Below, piece by piece: positions 15,749-23,764 of a stretch of DNA of 38,635 nt. The notes below the pieces were generated by a model, which worked only from the letters and a program-made list of their open reading frames with translations, made no database searches and had not been told where the DNA came from. Position 1 is the stretch's first letter. Every line of letters starts with the position of its first letter. The translations under genes were made by a program, and so were the position numbers. Origin of the DNA: Rubrivivax sp. (GTDB lineage Bacteria > Pseudomonadota > Gammaproteobacteria > Burkholderiales > Burkholderiaceae_C); assembly GCA_022843905.1 (NCBI GenBank), contig JALHMT010000051.1, forward strand, positions 1-38,635, given 5' to 3'.

Positions 15749-16813
15749 TCAACCCCGGCCGGTCGGCGCAGGCGCAAGGATCACGCGATTTCGGCCCGCG
15801 ACCTTGCCCTCGTACAGCGAACGGTCGGCGCGGGCGATGGCTGCCTCGAGAGACTCATGGGGGCCCAGTGCCGTGGCGCCAATCGTGACGGTGATGTTGA
15901 TGTGCTGCCCTTTCACCGGTATAGACACGCCTGCCAGCTTGCGCCTCATGCGTTCGGCCGTCAGCATCGCGTGGTCGCTTTCGATACCCGGCAGCAGAAT
16001 CAGAAACTCCTCACCGCCCCAGCGGGCGGCAATGTCGGTCTGTCGAACGACGAGGCGGATCGTTTCGGCCACGCGCTCGAGCGTCTTGTCACCGACATCG
16101 TGTCCGAACCGGTCATTGATCGACTTGAAATGGTCGATGTCGCACAGCATGACGAGCAGTGATTGGCCCATGCCGCGGGTTCGCTGTGCGAGACGACCGC
16201 CCTCGGACTCGACGTGGCGCCGGTTGGCCAACTTGGTCAGCGGATCGGTCATCGCCTGAAGCTGCAGCGCCGACTGCTGGACCGTGACCAGCGCAAAGTA
16301 GTGATAGGTCAGGCCGGTCACGACCAGTGTGACGACGCCCCAATTCATAGCCCGCAGGAATTCAGCTGGGACCGGCGGCAGCGAGCCACGCATGTCGCGA
16401 CTCAGGAGATCCAACGTCACGATGCCCGCCCCGATGGCAACGGCGATCACCCATTTCTCCCGCACGTCGATACGCCCGCTGACCGCGACCAAGGGCAGCA
16501 GGCAGAGCAAGGGCAGCGTGGCTCCGACCGATCGGCCAAAGCTCAGGGCGATCAGCGACTGGTGGGCCAGGATGACAAGGATGCAGCCCAGCAAGGCGGC
16601 CAGGAAGACCGCGAACCTGCGGCTGTTGCCCATGAAGCCGCTGAGCGCGATCAGCACGAACCCAGCGGCCGCACTCCAGCGCCACACGGGCTGGTCCACC
16701 GACCCCAGCAGGATGGCGTGGACGGGCATGGTGACCACGGCGACCCGGGTTCCAACACGGGAAATGCGCCTGAAGTTCTCGCGGACCTTCTGGGTGTCAA
16801 GTACTGACGACAT
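15749..16813 (-). CDS. Membrane-bound diguanylate cyclase (GGDEF protein)
   Basis: 354 residues. The N-terminal half has several hydrophobic segments, about five or six membrane helices (for example FVLIALSGFM, FLAALLGCILVILA, WVIAVAIGAGIVTL). The C-terminal GGDEF domain carries the active-site motif GGEEF in RWGGEEFLILLPG and the metal and substrate segment DIDHFKSINDRFGHDVGD. An RQTD lies five residues before GGEEF, so the inhibitory c-di-GMP site (RxxD) is present. It should therefore make c-di-GMP with product inhibition. The membrane part is not a sensor type I can name. The ATG at 16813 is preferred to a GTG three codons upstream. Confidence 0.92.
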   Translation of the reverse strand: MSSVLDTQKVRENFRRISRVGTRVAVVTMPVHAILLGSVDQPVWRWSAAAGFVLIALSGFMGNSRRFAVFLAALLGCILVILAHQSLIALSFGRSVGATLPLLCLLPLVAVSGRIDVREKWVIAVAIGAGIVTLDLLSRDMRGSLPPVPAEFLRAMNWGVVTLVVTGLTYHYFALVTVQQSALQLQAMTDPLTKLANRRHVESEGGRLAQRTRGMGQSLLVMLCDIDHFKSINDRFGHDVGDKTLERVAETIRLVVRQTDIAARWGGEEFLILLPGIESDHAMLTAERMRRKLAGVSIPVKGQHINITVTIGATALGPHESLEAAIARADRSLYEGKVAGRNRVILAPAPTGRG

Positions 16814-17110
16814 GCATTCCACGTACGCTGTTTCCGCGCGCAGCTTATCAATGAGGAATCCGGTGTCGCAACCAGCGCTTGGCCTTGCACTGCGCGAGCG
16901 CCGCGAAAGCGGCTGTTACATCAGTTTCCAGCATGCCGTAGCCCTCGCCCCGCAGCAGGCGGGAATGCAAGGATATCGGCTGCCGGCGTTGCGCCTGTGG
17001 CCCAGCAGCATGCCGCGCGCCGCGCCGTTCGGTCGAACTTCACGCGATGGCTTAGGCCCCGCCGGTGCAGGCGGGATCGTGCCGTCACCCGCCCAGGGGT
17101 TTAGCCGCCG
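16814..17110. other. Gap between the diguanylate cyclase and ZIP genes
   Basis: About 297 bases with no convincing gene on either strand. It should contain the promoter of the diguanylate cyclase (minus strand). No strong hairpin or repeat was seen. Confidence 0.4.
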
Positions 17111-17875
17111 CTAGCCGCCCAAGGCCGAGATCAACAGCAGGGCCCCGAAGCCGGCAGCAGCCACGAGTCCGGAGAAGCGTGGCCCCTCGTGCGCCGCCTC
17201 GGGCAACAGGGTTTCGGCCACCATGGCCAGCAATGCGCCAGCACCAAAGGCTTGCAGCAACAGTGCATCGCCAGCGGTCAGTGCGCCAGCGAAGGCGAAC
17301 CCCGCACCGGTGAGCACGGTGGTGGCCGCAGCTATCAGCGCCCACAGACCGAGGATCCACGCCACGCTGCGCCGGGCCGTGCGCATGCCGGCCGACGCGG
17401 ACATGGCTTCGGGCAGGTTGCCCAGGGTGATGGCAGCGATCAGCGCGGCGTTCGGTCCATGGGCGTGCAGGGTCAGGCCCAAGACGATGGCCTCGGGCAC
17501 CGCGTCCATGGCTGTTCCCATCGCGATGGCCAGGCCACTGTTCGGAACTTCGGCTTCAGTAGGTTGGGCGACGCACTCGCCACAGCGCTTGCGGTCCTTC
17601 GCGCCCCGGCGCGACAGCCAGGCATTGGCAGCGCTGAACGCAGCCGCACCACACAGCAAGGCCGCGACGCCTGACCACGGGCTGTGGCGGGTGACCTCGG
17701 CCGCGAGTTCGACGGCCGCCGCGGCGAGCAAAAGTCCGGCGCCCAGCGACATGGCGCGCGCGATCGAACGATGCGACAAGCGCGCATACACGCCCAGCAA
17801 CGCGCCGACCATGATGCCGCTGGCGGTGACAGCCCCCCAGAAGAGCGCCATCGGCAAGGAAACAGCGGATGTCAT
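17111..17875 (-). CDS. ZIP-family metal ion transporter
   Basis: 254-residue inner-membrane protein with about seven or eight hydrophobic helices and a charged central loop that contains CGEC and is cytoplasmic in the usual ZIP topology. The metal-path motifs are MGTAMDAVPEAIVLGL and ITLGNLPEAMSASAGM, corresponding to the HNxPEG and HxxPEG motifs of ZIP helices 4 and 5, but with Asp or Asn where His is usual; MVAETLLPEA is in a late helix. The metal could be zinc, manganese or iron. It starts 19 bases after the msrB stop and is likely the last gene of the long minus-strand array. Confidence 0.85.
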   Translation of the reverse strand: MTSAVSLPMALFWGAVTASGIMVGALLGVYARLSHRSIARAMSLGAGLLLAAAAVELAAEVTRHSPWSGVAALLCGAAAFSAANAWLSRRGAKDRKRCGECVAQPTEAEVPNSGLAIAMGTAMDAVPEAIVLGLTLHAHGPNAALIAAITLGNLPEAMSASAGMRTARRSVAWILGLWALIAAATTVLTGAGFAFAGALTAGDALLLQAFGAGALLAMVAETLLPEAAHEGPRFSGLVAAAGFGALLLISALGG

Positions 17876-17894
17876 GCGTGTGTCGAGCCGGGTG

Positions 17895-18392
17895 TCATGC
17901 CGGGCTCAACGTGGTCGGCGCCCCGCCGTCATGGGTGAGCGCCAACGCGTTGATGCACATGCGCAGACCCGACGGCGGCGGGCCGTCGGGAAAGACATGT
18001 CCAAGGTGGGCGTCGCAAACGTTGCAGGCCGATTCGATGCGGCGCGCGCCGTGGCGATCGTCGATGCGGTACGCCACCACGGCGTCGGAGGCGGGTCGGG
18101 TGAACGACGGCCATCCGCTGCCCGATCGGAATTTGTGCTCGGCTTCAAACAGGGTCGTGCCGCAACAGGCGCAAGCGTATTGACCCGGCTCGAACCGGCT
18201 GCACATCGCGGAACTGTGCGCGGGCTCGGTGTGCCCACGGCGGGTGATGTTGAATACCTCGGGGTGAAGCCGCGCGCGCCATTGATCCTCGGTGAGCTCG
18301 AGGCGCCGCGGCGGATCGGGGTTGCGCGAGTTGGCACGTGAAATCACATCGGCCCAGGTATGGAACGCTTGCATCGGCGCCTGCAGCCTCAT
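17895..18392 (-). CDS. msrB: Peptide-methionine (R)-S-oxide reductase
   Basis: Reduces methionine-R-sulfoxide in proteins, 165 residues. Structural zinc pairs are YACACCG and CNVCDAHLGHVF; the catalytic Cys is in RMCINALAL; the resolving Cys is in SSAMCSRFEPG. GSGWPSFTRP is the conserved substrate-site segment. The stand-alone domain has about 25 extra N-terminal residues but no signal peptide. Its ATG overlaps the egtD stop as ATGA, so it is translationally coupled to ergothioneine synthesis genes. It is a paralogue of the MsrB domain in the 25033-25992 fusion. Confidence 0.95.
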   Translation of the reverse strand: MRLQAPMQAFHTWADVISRANSRNPDPPRRLELTEDQWRARLHPEVFNITRRGHTEPAHSSAMCSRFEPGQYACACCGTTLFEAEHKFRSGSGWPSFTRPASDAVVAYRIDDRHGARRIESACNVCDAHLGHVFPDGPPPSGLRMCINALALTHDGGAPTTLSPA

Positions 18393-19339
18393 GCCACCCA
18401 GTGCAGCACCGCCAGCGCATACCAGCGCCGGTCGTCGGTGATCAGCGAGTTCAGCGCAAACCCACTCGCGGCCGCCAACTCGCGGATCATCTCCGGCGTG
18501 TACTTCTGCGACTGCTCGGTGTAGATCGCTTCGCCGGCATTGAAGGTGAACGTGCGCTCGAGCACGCGCGAGCTCACCGCCTGCTCGGTCTCGCTGACCA
18601 GGAAGCTGCGCGCCACATGCTCCAACGGACAGTAGCTGGCGTAGTGGCTGAAGCGGGCGAGGTCGAAGTCCATGCCCAACTCGCGGTTCAAGCGTCGCAG
18701 CAAGTTGAGGTTGAACGCCGCCGTGACTCCCTGCTTGTCGTTGTAGGCGGCCAGCACAGTGCGCGGGTCTTTGGCCAGATCCAGCCCCAACAGCAACATG
18801 TCGCCTTCGCGCAGGCGCGCGTGCAACGAGCGAAGCAGCGCCACCGCGCGTGGTTCGTCCAGGTTCCCAAGGTTGCTGCCCAGCAGCATGGCCACCTGCC
18901 GACGTTCCGACCTGACCAGCGGCCAGTGCTCGAAGTAGTCACCCAGCAGCGGCTCGAGCGCCAGGCGTGGCAGGTGCTGCTCGAAGCGCTGGCTCAAGGC
19001 CGCCAGCGCGTGCTGCGACACGTCCATGGGTCGGTAGACGCAATCCACGTCCCTGTCGTGCAGCGAGCGGCACAGGCTCAGCGTCTTCTCGCCGTCGCCG
19101 CTACCCAGGTCGATGAGGTCCAGCGGCTTGCGTTGCGGGTCGATCCAGCGCGCCAACTCGTCCGCTCGGTCGCGCAGCAGTTGGTGCTCAACGCGCGTGA
19201 GGTAATACTCCGGCAAGGCCATGATTCTCTGGAACAGGCGTGAGCCTTCGTCGTCGTAGAACCAGGCCGACGACAGCGCCTTCTGCGCCGCAGAAAGACC
19301 GAGCAGCACATGTTTGGCCAGGGCCGGATCGTGCTGCAT
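18389..19339 (-). CDS. egtD: L-histidine N(alpha)-methyltransferase, ergothioneine pathway
   Basis: Makes hercynine (trimethylhistidine) from histidine with three SAM molecules, the first step of ergothioneine synthesis. The protein has 316 residues. The family opening SAWFYDDEGSRLFQRIMALP and EYYLTRVE is present; the SAM site is IDLGSGDGEKT at residues 76-86; AAFNLNLLRRLNRELGMDFD and SQKYTPEMI are further family segments. The ATG at 19339 was chosen because it lies two bases beyond the egtB stop and because homology begins there. The 3' end overlaps msrB by four bases. EgtC and EgtE genes are not in the window. Confidence 0.95.
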   Translation of the reverse strand: MQHDPALAKHVLLGLSAAQKALSSAWFYDDEGSRLFQRIMALPEYYLTRVEHQLLRDRADELARWIDPQRKPLDLIDLGSGDGEKTLSLCRSLHDRDVDCVYRPMDVSQHALAALSQRFEQHLPRLALEPLLGDYFEHWPLVRSERRQVAMLLGSNLGNLDEPRAVALLRSLHARLREGDMLLLGLDLAKDPRTVLAAYNDKQGVTAAFNLNLLRRLNRELGMDFDLARFSHYASYCPLEHVARSFLVSETEQAVSSRVLERTFTFNAGEAIYTEQSQKYTPEMIRELAAASGFALNSLITDDRRWYALAVLHWVA

Positions 19340-19341
19340 CG

Positions 19342-20562
19342 TCAGCTCGACGCCGCCACGTCGCGAGCCGGACGAATGCCCGTGTACTGCCAACGCTCGG
19401 GGGCATGGAAGAAGTTGCGATAGCTCATCCGCGCATGGCCCGGCGGCGTGGCGAAGGAGGCGCCGCGAAGTACCTGCTGATTGACCATGAACTTGCCGTT
19501 GTACTCACCGCTGGCGTCCGTACTGCGGCGAAAACCGGGGTAGGGTGCGTAGCCGCTTTGTGTCCATTCCCAGCGCCGGCCCCAGCCGAAGCGCGGCGCC
19601 AGGGCCTCCCATTCGGCCTCGGTGGGCAGGCGCCACCCGGCCCACTGACAGAAGGCAAACGCTTCGTAGTAGTTGACATGCGTCACCGGCGCCGTGCCTT
19701 CCAGGGTCTGCGGGCCCTGCAGCGTGTAATGCAGCCAGCCGCCGGGCTGGGCCGGGTCGGGCTGCCAGTGCAGCGGTGCCCTTTGCGTCTGGGCGGCCAA
19801 CCAGTCCCAGCCTTCGGCGTGCCACAGCTCATGGCGCGTGTAGCCGCCGTCGGCCATGAAGGCAAGGTACTCGGCGTTGGTCACCAGCGCCTGGCGCAGT
19901 TGAACCGCGCCCACGTAGGTTGTATGGCGCGGTGACTCGTTGTCGAACGCAAACCCGGGGCCGGCGTGGCCGATCTCGACCGTGCCGGCCTGCGCCTGCA
20001 CCCACTCGTCCAGCGGCGGGCAGGTGCCGTCGTGCTCGGCGCTCAGGTCGACCCCGCTGCGGCCGTCGGGGTCGTACGCGGGCAGCAGCGGATTCGTGCC
20101 GAGGATCGCCTTGATGTCGGTCAACAGCAGTTCCTGGTGTTGCTGCTCGTGCTGTAGGCCCAGCTCCACCAGTTCACGCTGGCGCGGCTCGAGCACGCCC
20201 TGCAGCAACTGCTCCATCGCGGCATCGACATGGGCACGGTAGGCCAGCACCTCGGCCACGGTCGGCCGGCTCATGTGACCACGCTGCGTGCGCGCCACCC
20301 TTGGGCCGAAAGTCTCGTAGTAGCTGTTGAAGACGAAGGCGTAGCGGGGGTGATGGACCCGGTAGCCGGGCACGCTGGGTTCCAGCAACAGGGTTTCAAA
20401 GTACCAGCTGGTATGGCCGAGATGCCACTTCGGCGGGCTGACCTCGGGCAGCGGCTGGGGAACGTGGTCTTCGGCGGTCAGCGGCGCGCACAGCTTGAGC
20501 GAGCGCGAGCGCACGGCGCGATATCGCTGCAGCAGGATGGCTTCGGGTGTCAGGATGGCCAT
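19342..20562 (-). CDS. egtB: Hercynine oxygenase / sulfoxide synthase EgtB
   Basis: Iron(II) and oxygen-dependent enzyme that joins hercynine to a thiol (cysteine or gamma-glutamylcysteine) to form the sulfoxide precursor of ergothioneine. The protein has 406 residues. The N-terminal DinB-like domain holds the iron triad: His50 in WHLGHTSWYFE and His138 and His142 in LQHEQQHQELL. The C-terminal FGE-sulfatase fold shows HVNYYEAFAFCQWAGWRLPT, EAEWEALAPR, LRGASFATP and ending FFHAPERWQYTGIRPAR. Which thiol it uses cannot be read by eye; absence of egtA/egtC nearby would suit direct use of cysteine. It begins an egtB-egtD-msrB unit with gaps of two bases or overlap. Confidence 0.95.
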   Translation of the reverse strand: MAILTPEAILLQRYRAVRSRSLKLCAPLTAEDHVPQPLPEVSPPKWHLGHTSWYFETLLLEPSVPGYRVHHPRYAFVFNSYYETFGPRVARTQRGHMSRPTVAEVLAYRAHVDAAMEQLLQGVLEPRQRELVELGLQHEQQHQELLLTDIKAILGTNPLLPAYDPDGRSGVDLSAEHDGTCPPLDEWVQAQAGTVEIGHAGPGFAFDNESPRHTTYVGAVQLRQALVTNAEYLAFMADGGYTRHELWHAEGWDWLAAQTQRAPLHWQPDPAQPGGWLHYTLQGPQTLEGTAPVTHVNYYEAFAFCQWAGWRLPTEAEWEALAPRFGWGRRWEWTQSGYAPYPGFRRSTDASGEYNGKFMVNQQVLRGASFATPPGHARMSYRNFFHAPERWQYTGIRPARDVAASS

Positions 20563-20616
20563 GGGGTGTTTCGGACTCGGGCGGGATCTGGATGGGAACG
20601 GGTGGCCTGTCGGGAT

Positions 20617-21384
20617 CTAACCTCCGAAACGCTCAGTGCGGATCGCGCCATCGGGCAACTGGAGATCACGCAACATCGCGGTAACGGATTCGACAAAGCC
20701 GTTGCTGCCGCACAGATAGGCGGTGCACGACTGCGCAGCGTGGCCACCCAACCACTGCAGCGCCGTCGCCAGATCGCCGGTTTGCAAGCGCCCGGCGCGG
20801 TCTTGCGGTCGCGGAGCTTGCGCTTGCCTGGAGAGCGCCAGCACGCAGCGCATGCGCTCATCGGCGCGCTCCCATTCCTGCAACTCGGTCCACATCGGTA
20901 CATGCGCGAGCGTGCGCGCGGCCACGCACAGCGCGACCGGCGCGCCGCTGCGGTGGCCTGCCCGATGCGACATCATCGCCAGCAGCGGCACGACACCCGA
21001 GCCGCCGCCGACCAACAGGGCCGGTGTCCCGGACTGCGCGCGCCAGACGAAGTGCCCACCGGCCGGGCCAAGGAGCTCGACCTCGTCGCCGACGGCTGCG
21101 GCCTCGTGGAACCAGGGCGACACCTCGCCTTCGGGCAGGTACTCGATGCCCAGCTCATACACGCCGCTGCGCTCGGGTGGCGACAGCAACGAGTAGCTGC
21201 GTTGAGCCTGATAGCCGTCTTCGGCCGTCAGGCGCACGTCCACATGCTGGCCGGCGAACGGCGCATGCCACACGCGCGGGCGCAGCACGACGCGCTTGAT
21301 GCCTTCGGCCAGCGGCTCGATGCCCTCGATGCGCGCACCCTGCCAAGCCAGACGCGACGCGGCAGTGCCGCCCGCCTCAGCCAT
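20617..21384 (-). CDS. FAD/NAD(P)H oxidoreductase, partner of the molybdoenzyme
   Basis: Ferredoxin-reductase-type flavoprotein, 255 residues. FAD-binding motif RSYSLLS near residues 60-66, NAD(P)H-binding segment LLVGGGSGVVPLLAMM, the AYLCGSNGFVESV nicotinamide-site segment, and a terminal RTERFGG with the usual C-terminal aromatic. There is no iron-sulfur domain. The ATG at 21384 lies inside the last codons of the upstream molybdoenzyme gene (8-base overlap), so the pair should be made together. The likely role is feeding NAD(P)H electrons to that enzyme, replacing the membrane haem protein MsrQ used with periplasmic MsrP. Confidence 0.88.
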   Translation of the reverse strand: MAEAGGTAASRLAWQGARIEGIEPLAEGIKRVVLRPRVWHAPFAGQHVDVRLTAEDGYQAQRSYSLLSPPERSGVYELGIEYLPEGEVSPWFHEAAAVGDEVELLGPAGGHFVWRAQSGTPALLVGGGSGVVPLLAMMSHRAGHRSGAPVALCVAARTLAHVPMWTELQEWERADERMRCVLALSRQAQAPRPQDRAGRLQTGDLATALQWLGGHAAQSCTAYLCGSNGFVESVTAMLRDLQLPDGAIRTERFGG

Positions 21385-21985
21385 AGCGCTCTTCCTTGAA
21401 CGGGTCGCCACGCATGTGGTAGCCACGCAGTTCCCAGAAACCGGCCTCGTCCTTGGGCGTGAACTGCAGCGCGTTCACCCACTTGGCCGACTTCCAGAAG
21501 TACAGGTGCGGCACTAGCAGCCGCGCCGGGCCGCCGTGCTCGTGCGCCAGCGGTCGGTCGTCGTAGTGCGTGGCCACCATGGCACGGCCACCGGCCAGAT
21601 CAGCCAGCGGCACGTTTGTCGAGTACCCGTCCAGCGAGTGCGCCAGCACCCAGGGCGTGGGCGCCGCCAGCCCCGCGTCGGCCAGCAGGTCGTCGATGGT
21701 CACGCCGCGCCAGCGCGTGTCGAACTTCGACCAGGTGGTCACGCAGTGGATGTCCACCACCTGCTCGGTCTGCGGCAGGGCATTGAACTGCGCCCAGGTC
21801 CAGGTGCGCACTGGACGAGGCCCGACTTTCAGGGTGAGGCCCCAATCGACCGGGCTGGGCGCGCGCGGCGCGGGGCCAGCGGTGAGCACCGGGAATCCGT
21901 CGGTGAGCGACTGGCCCGGAGGCAGCCGACCGCCATGGTTGTTGGCACCGCGGTTGCGGCCGCTGAAGGAGCGATTGATCGGCAT
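21377..21985 (-). CDS. Sulfite-oxidase-fold molybdopterin oxidoreductase (MsrP-like)
   Basis: 202 residues. The molybdenum-ligand Cys81 lies in VVDIHCVTTWSKFDTRWRGV, the signature of the sulfite oxidase family; later landmarks are HSLDGYSTNVPLADL, HGGPARLLVPHLYFWKSAKW and a terminal WELRGYHMRGDP. It is shorter than MsrP (about 330 residues) and lacks the twin-arginine signal, so it is probably cytoplasmic. Sulfite, sulfoxide or another oxo substrate is possible. Downstream by overlap is a flavin reductase that could supply electrons. Placement among Msr genes favours sulfoxide reduction, as inference. A MOSC gene lies at 12.5-13.1 kb. Confidence 0.88.
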   Translation of the reverse strand: MPINRSFSGRNRGANNHGGRLPPGQSLTDGFPVLTAGPAPRAPSPVDWGLTLKVGPRPVRTWTWAQFNALPQTEQVVDIHCVTTWSKFDTRWRGVTIDDLLADAGLAAPTPWVLAHSLDGYSTNVPLADLAGGRAMVATHYDDRPLAHEHGGPARLLVPHLYFWKSAKWVNALQFTPKDEAGFWELRGYHMRGDPFKEERYG

Positions 21986-22022
21986 GGTCGTCGTGGGTTC
22001 TCGAGAAGGCCTTCGGCCGCCG

Positions 22023-23430
22023 TCAGGCGGCCGCCAGCGGGCGGCGCCGCTCGATGATGGTGGGCAGGAATTCGGTCACCGTGGGGTGAACGGGCAGCGC
22101 GTCGCGCACCTGCTTCCAGGTGCCGCCGCAGGCCATCACCAGGCTGATGGCCTGGATGATCTCGTCGGCCTCGATGCCGAAGATCGTCGCGCCGAGGAAG
22201 TGGCCGCTGTCCTCGTCGATCAGCAGCTTGATCACTCCCGTCGTCTCGCCCTCTTCCTTGGCCCGGCTGACATCCTTCATCGCATGTACGGCCATGCTGA
22301 TGCGCCGGCCCTGCGCCGCCAGCTTGCGCGCATCGGCCTCGTACAGGCCCACGTGCGCCAGGGGGGGATCCGTGAACATGGAGTAGATGACCGGGCGGTC
22401 TTCCACGCTGCGCTGCGCCCCGGCCAGGTTGTCGGCCAGGATTTGGTGGTCGTGGTAGCTGGTGTGGGTGAACGCGCCGCGCTGGTTGATGTCGCCCAAC
22501 GCCCAGATGCCCGGCACGTTGGTCTGCAGCCGCTCGTTCACGCCGACGTAGCCGCGCATGTTGATGGCCACGCCCACGCTGGCCAGGCCCAGGTCGTCGG
22601 TGTTGGGCACCCTGCCAGTGGCCACCAGCAGGTGGCTGCCGCCGACAATGCGCCCGTCGGCCAGTTGAGCGCACACGCCCCCAGGCGTGTCCCCGGGCGC
22701 CACGCGCTCCACCGCCTGGCCCAGGTGCAGGTCGATGGCCTCTGCGCGCAGCGCATCGGCCAGCATCTCCGAGACATCGGCATCCTCGCGCGGCACGAGG
22801 CGCGGCCCGGGCTCGATCACCGCGACCTTGGAGCCAAGGCGCCGGAAGATCTGCCCCAGCTCCAGGCTGATGTAGCCGCCGCCGATGATAACCAGCTTGC
22901 GCGGACGCTCGCGCAGCGCCAGGATGCTCTCGTTGTCCAGGTGGGCTTGTTCGGCCAGACCCGGGATCGGCGGGATGAACGGCCGCGTGCCGGTGTTCAG
23001 CACGACCTGCGGTGCCGCGAGTCGCCGCTCACCAGCCCGGATCTGAAACCCCCCCCTCTGGAGCCCGCCCCTCCAGGCGGGCGTGGGCCTTGATGACGGT
23101 CAGGCCGGCCAACCCACCGAGCCAGCGTTCGAGCCCGGCTCGGGACTCGTCCACACGCTGCTGCATGCGCTGCATGGCTGCAGCGAAGTCCACGCTCAGG
23201 CCGTCCGCCCGGATGCCGAAGTCGCCTGCGCGCGACGCGAGATGCGCCACGCGCGCCGACTTGCGCAAGGTCTTGGTCGGCGTGCAGCCGCGATTGACGC
23301 AGGTCCCGCCAAGATCGCGCGCTTCGACCAGCGCGACCTTCTTGCCCTGCCCAACGAGGTGAGCGGCCAGAAACGGCCCAGCCTGCCCGGCGCCGATGAC
23401 CACCAGATCAAACAGCTCAACCTGGCTCAT
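22023..23430 (-). pseudogene. RclA / lipoamide-dehydrogenase-like flavoprotein disulfide reductase, frameshifted
   Basis: FAD-dependent pyridine nucleotide-disulfide oxidoreductase. The first part from the ATG at 23430 has VVIGAGQAGPFLAAHLVGQG (FAD site) and the redox-active disulfide GGTCVNRGCTPTKTL (Cys44, Cys49). The second part, in another frame, has VIIGGGYISLELGQIFRRLG (NAD(P)H site), the FAD segment VPGIWALGDI and the dimer-interface ending HPTVTEFLP. The break is at a run of eight C (eight G in the coding sense) at 23049-23056: with seven, the frame would continue as RAPEGGFQIRAGERR into the second half. It is either an inactivating slip, a phase-variable tract or a sequencing error. 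RclA, mercuric reductase and lipoamide dehydrogenase share these motifs. Its start overlaps the DUF427 stop by four bases. Confidence 0.85.
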
Positions 23431-23708
23431 GCCTGCACCCGGACGCCGCGCCAGAACGCCACACGGTCGGCCACCGCTTCGGCACCGTGACTGGGGTTCG
23501 GGTAGTACCAGGCGGCGTCGATGTTGGTCCTGCCATTGACCACCAGACTGTAGTAGCTGGCCCGACCTTTCCAGGGGCACACGGTGTGGGTGCTGCTGTC
23601 CTGCACGTGTTCGCGCTTGAGCGCAGAGAGCGGGAAATAGGCATTCCCTTCAACTTCGACGATGTCGTCGCTTTCAGCGACGACCACATCGTTCCAGATG
23701 GCTTTCAT
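23427..23708 (-). CDS. DUF427-family protein
   Basis: 93 residues from the ATG at 23708; an alternative upstream start at 23753 adds 15 residues. The family pattern is clear: MKAIWNDVVVAESDDIVEVE, GNAYFPLSAL, CPWKGRASYYSLVVNG and the terminal WYYPNPSHGAEAVADRVAFW. The biochemical function of DUF427 proteins is not known to me; the fold is small and beta-rich. A CPWKG Cys is conserved in the family. The stop codon overlaps the flavoprotein start (ATGA), so the two are translationally coupled and may work together. Confidence 0.9.
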   Translation of the reverse strand: MKAIWNDVVVAESDDIVEVEGNAYFPLSALKREHVQDSSTHTVCPWKGRASYYSLVVNGRTNIDAAWYYPNPSHGAEAVADRVAFWRGVRVQA

Positions 23709-23764
23709 TTCGGCGGTTTCCTTGTTTCTGCATTCGCGGAGCCTGATATCCATGTGCTCAGGAT

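Noticed and set aside
21377..21985. Canonical periplasmic MsrP
   Set aside because: Only 202 residues, no twin-arginine signal peptide and no msrQ neighbour; only the molybdenum-binding signature is shared.
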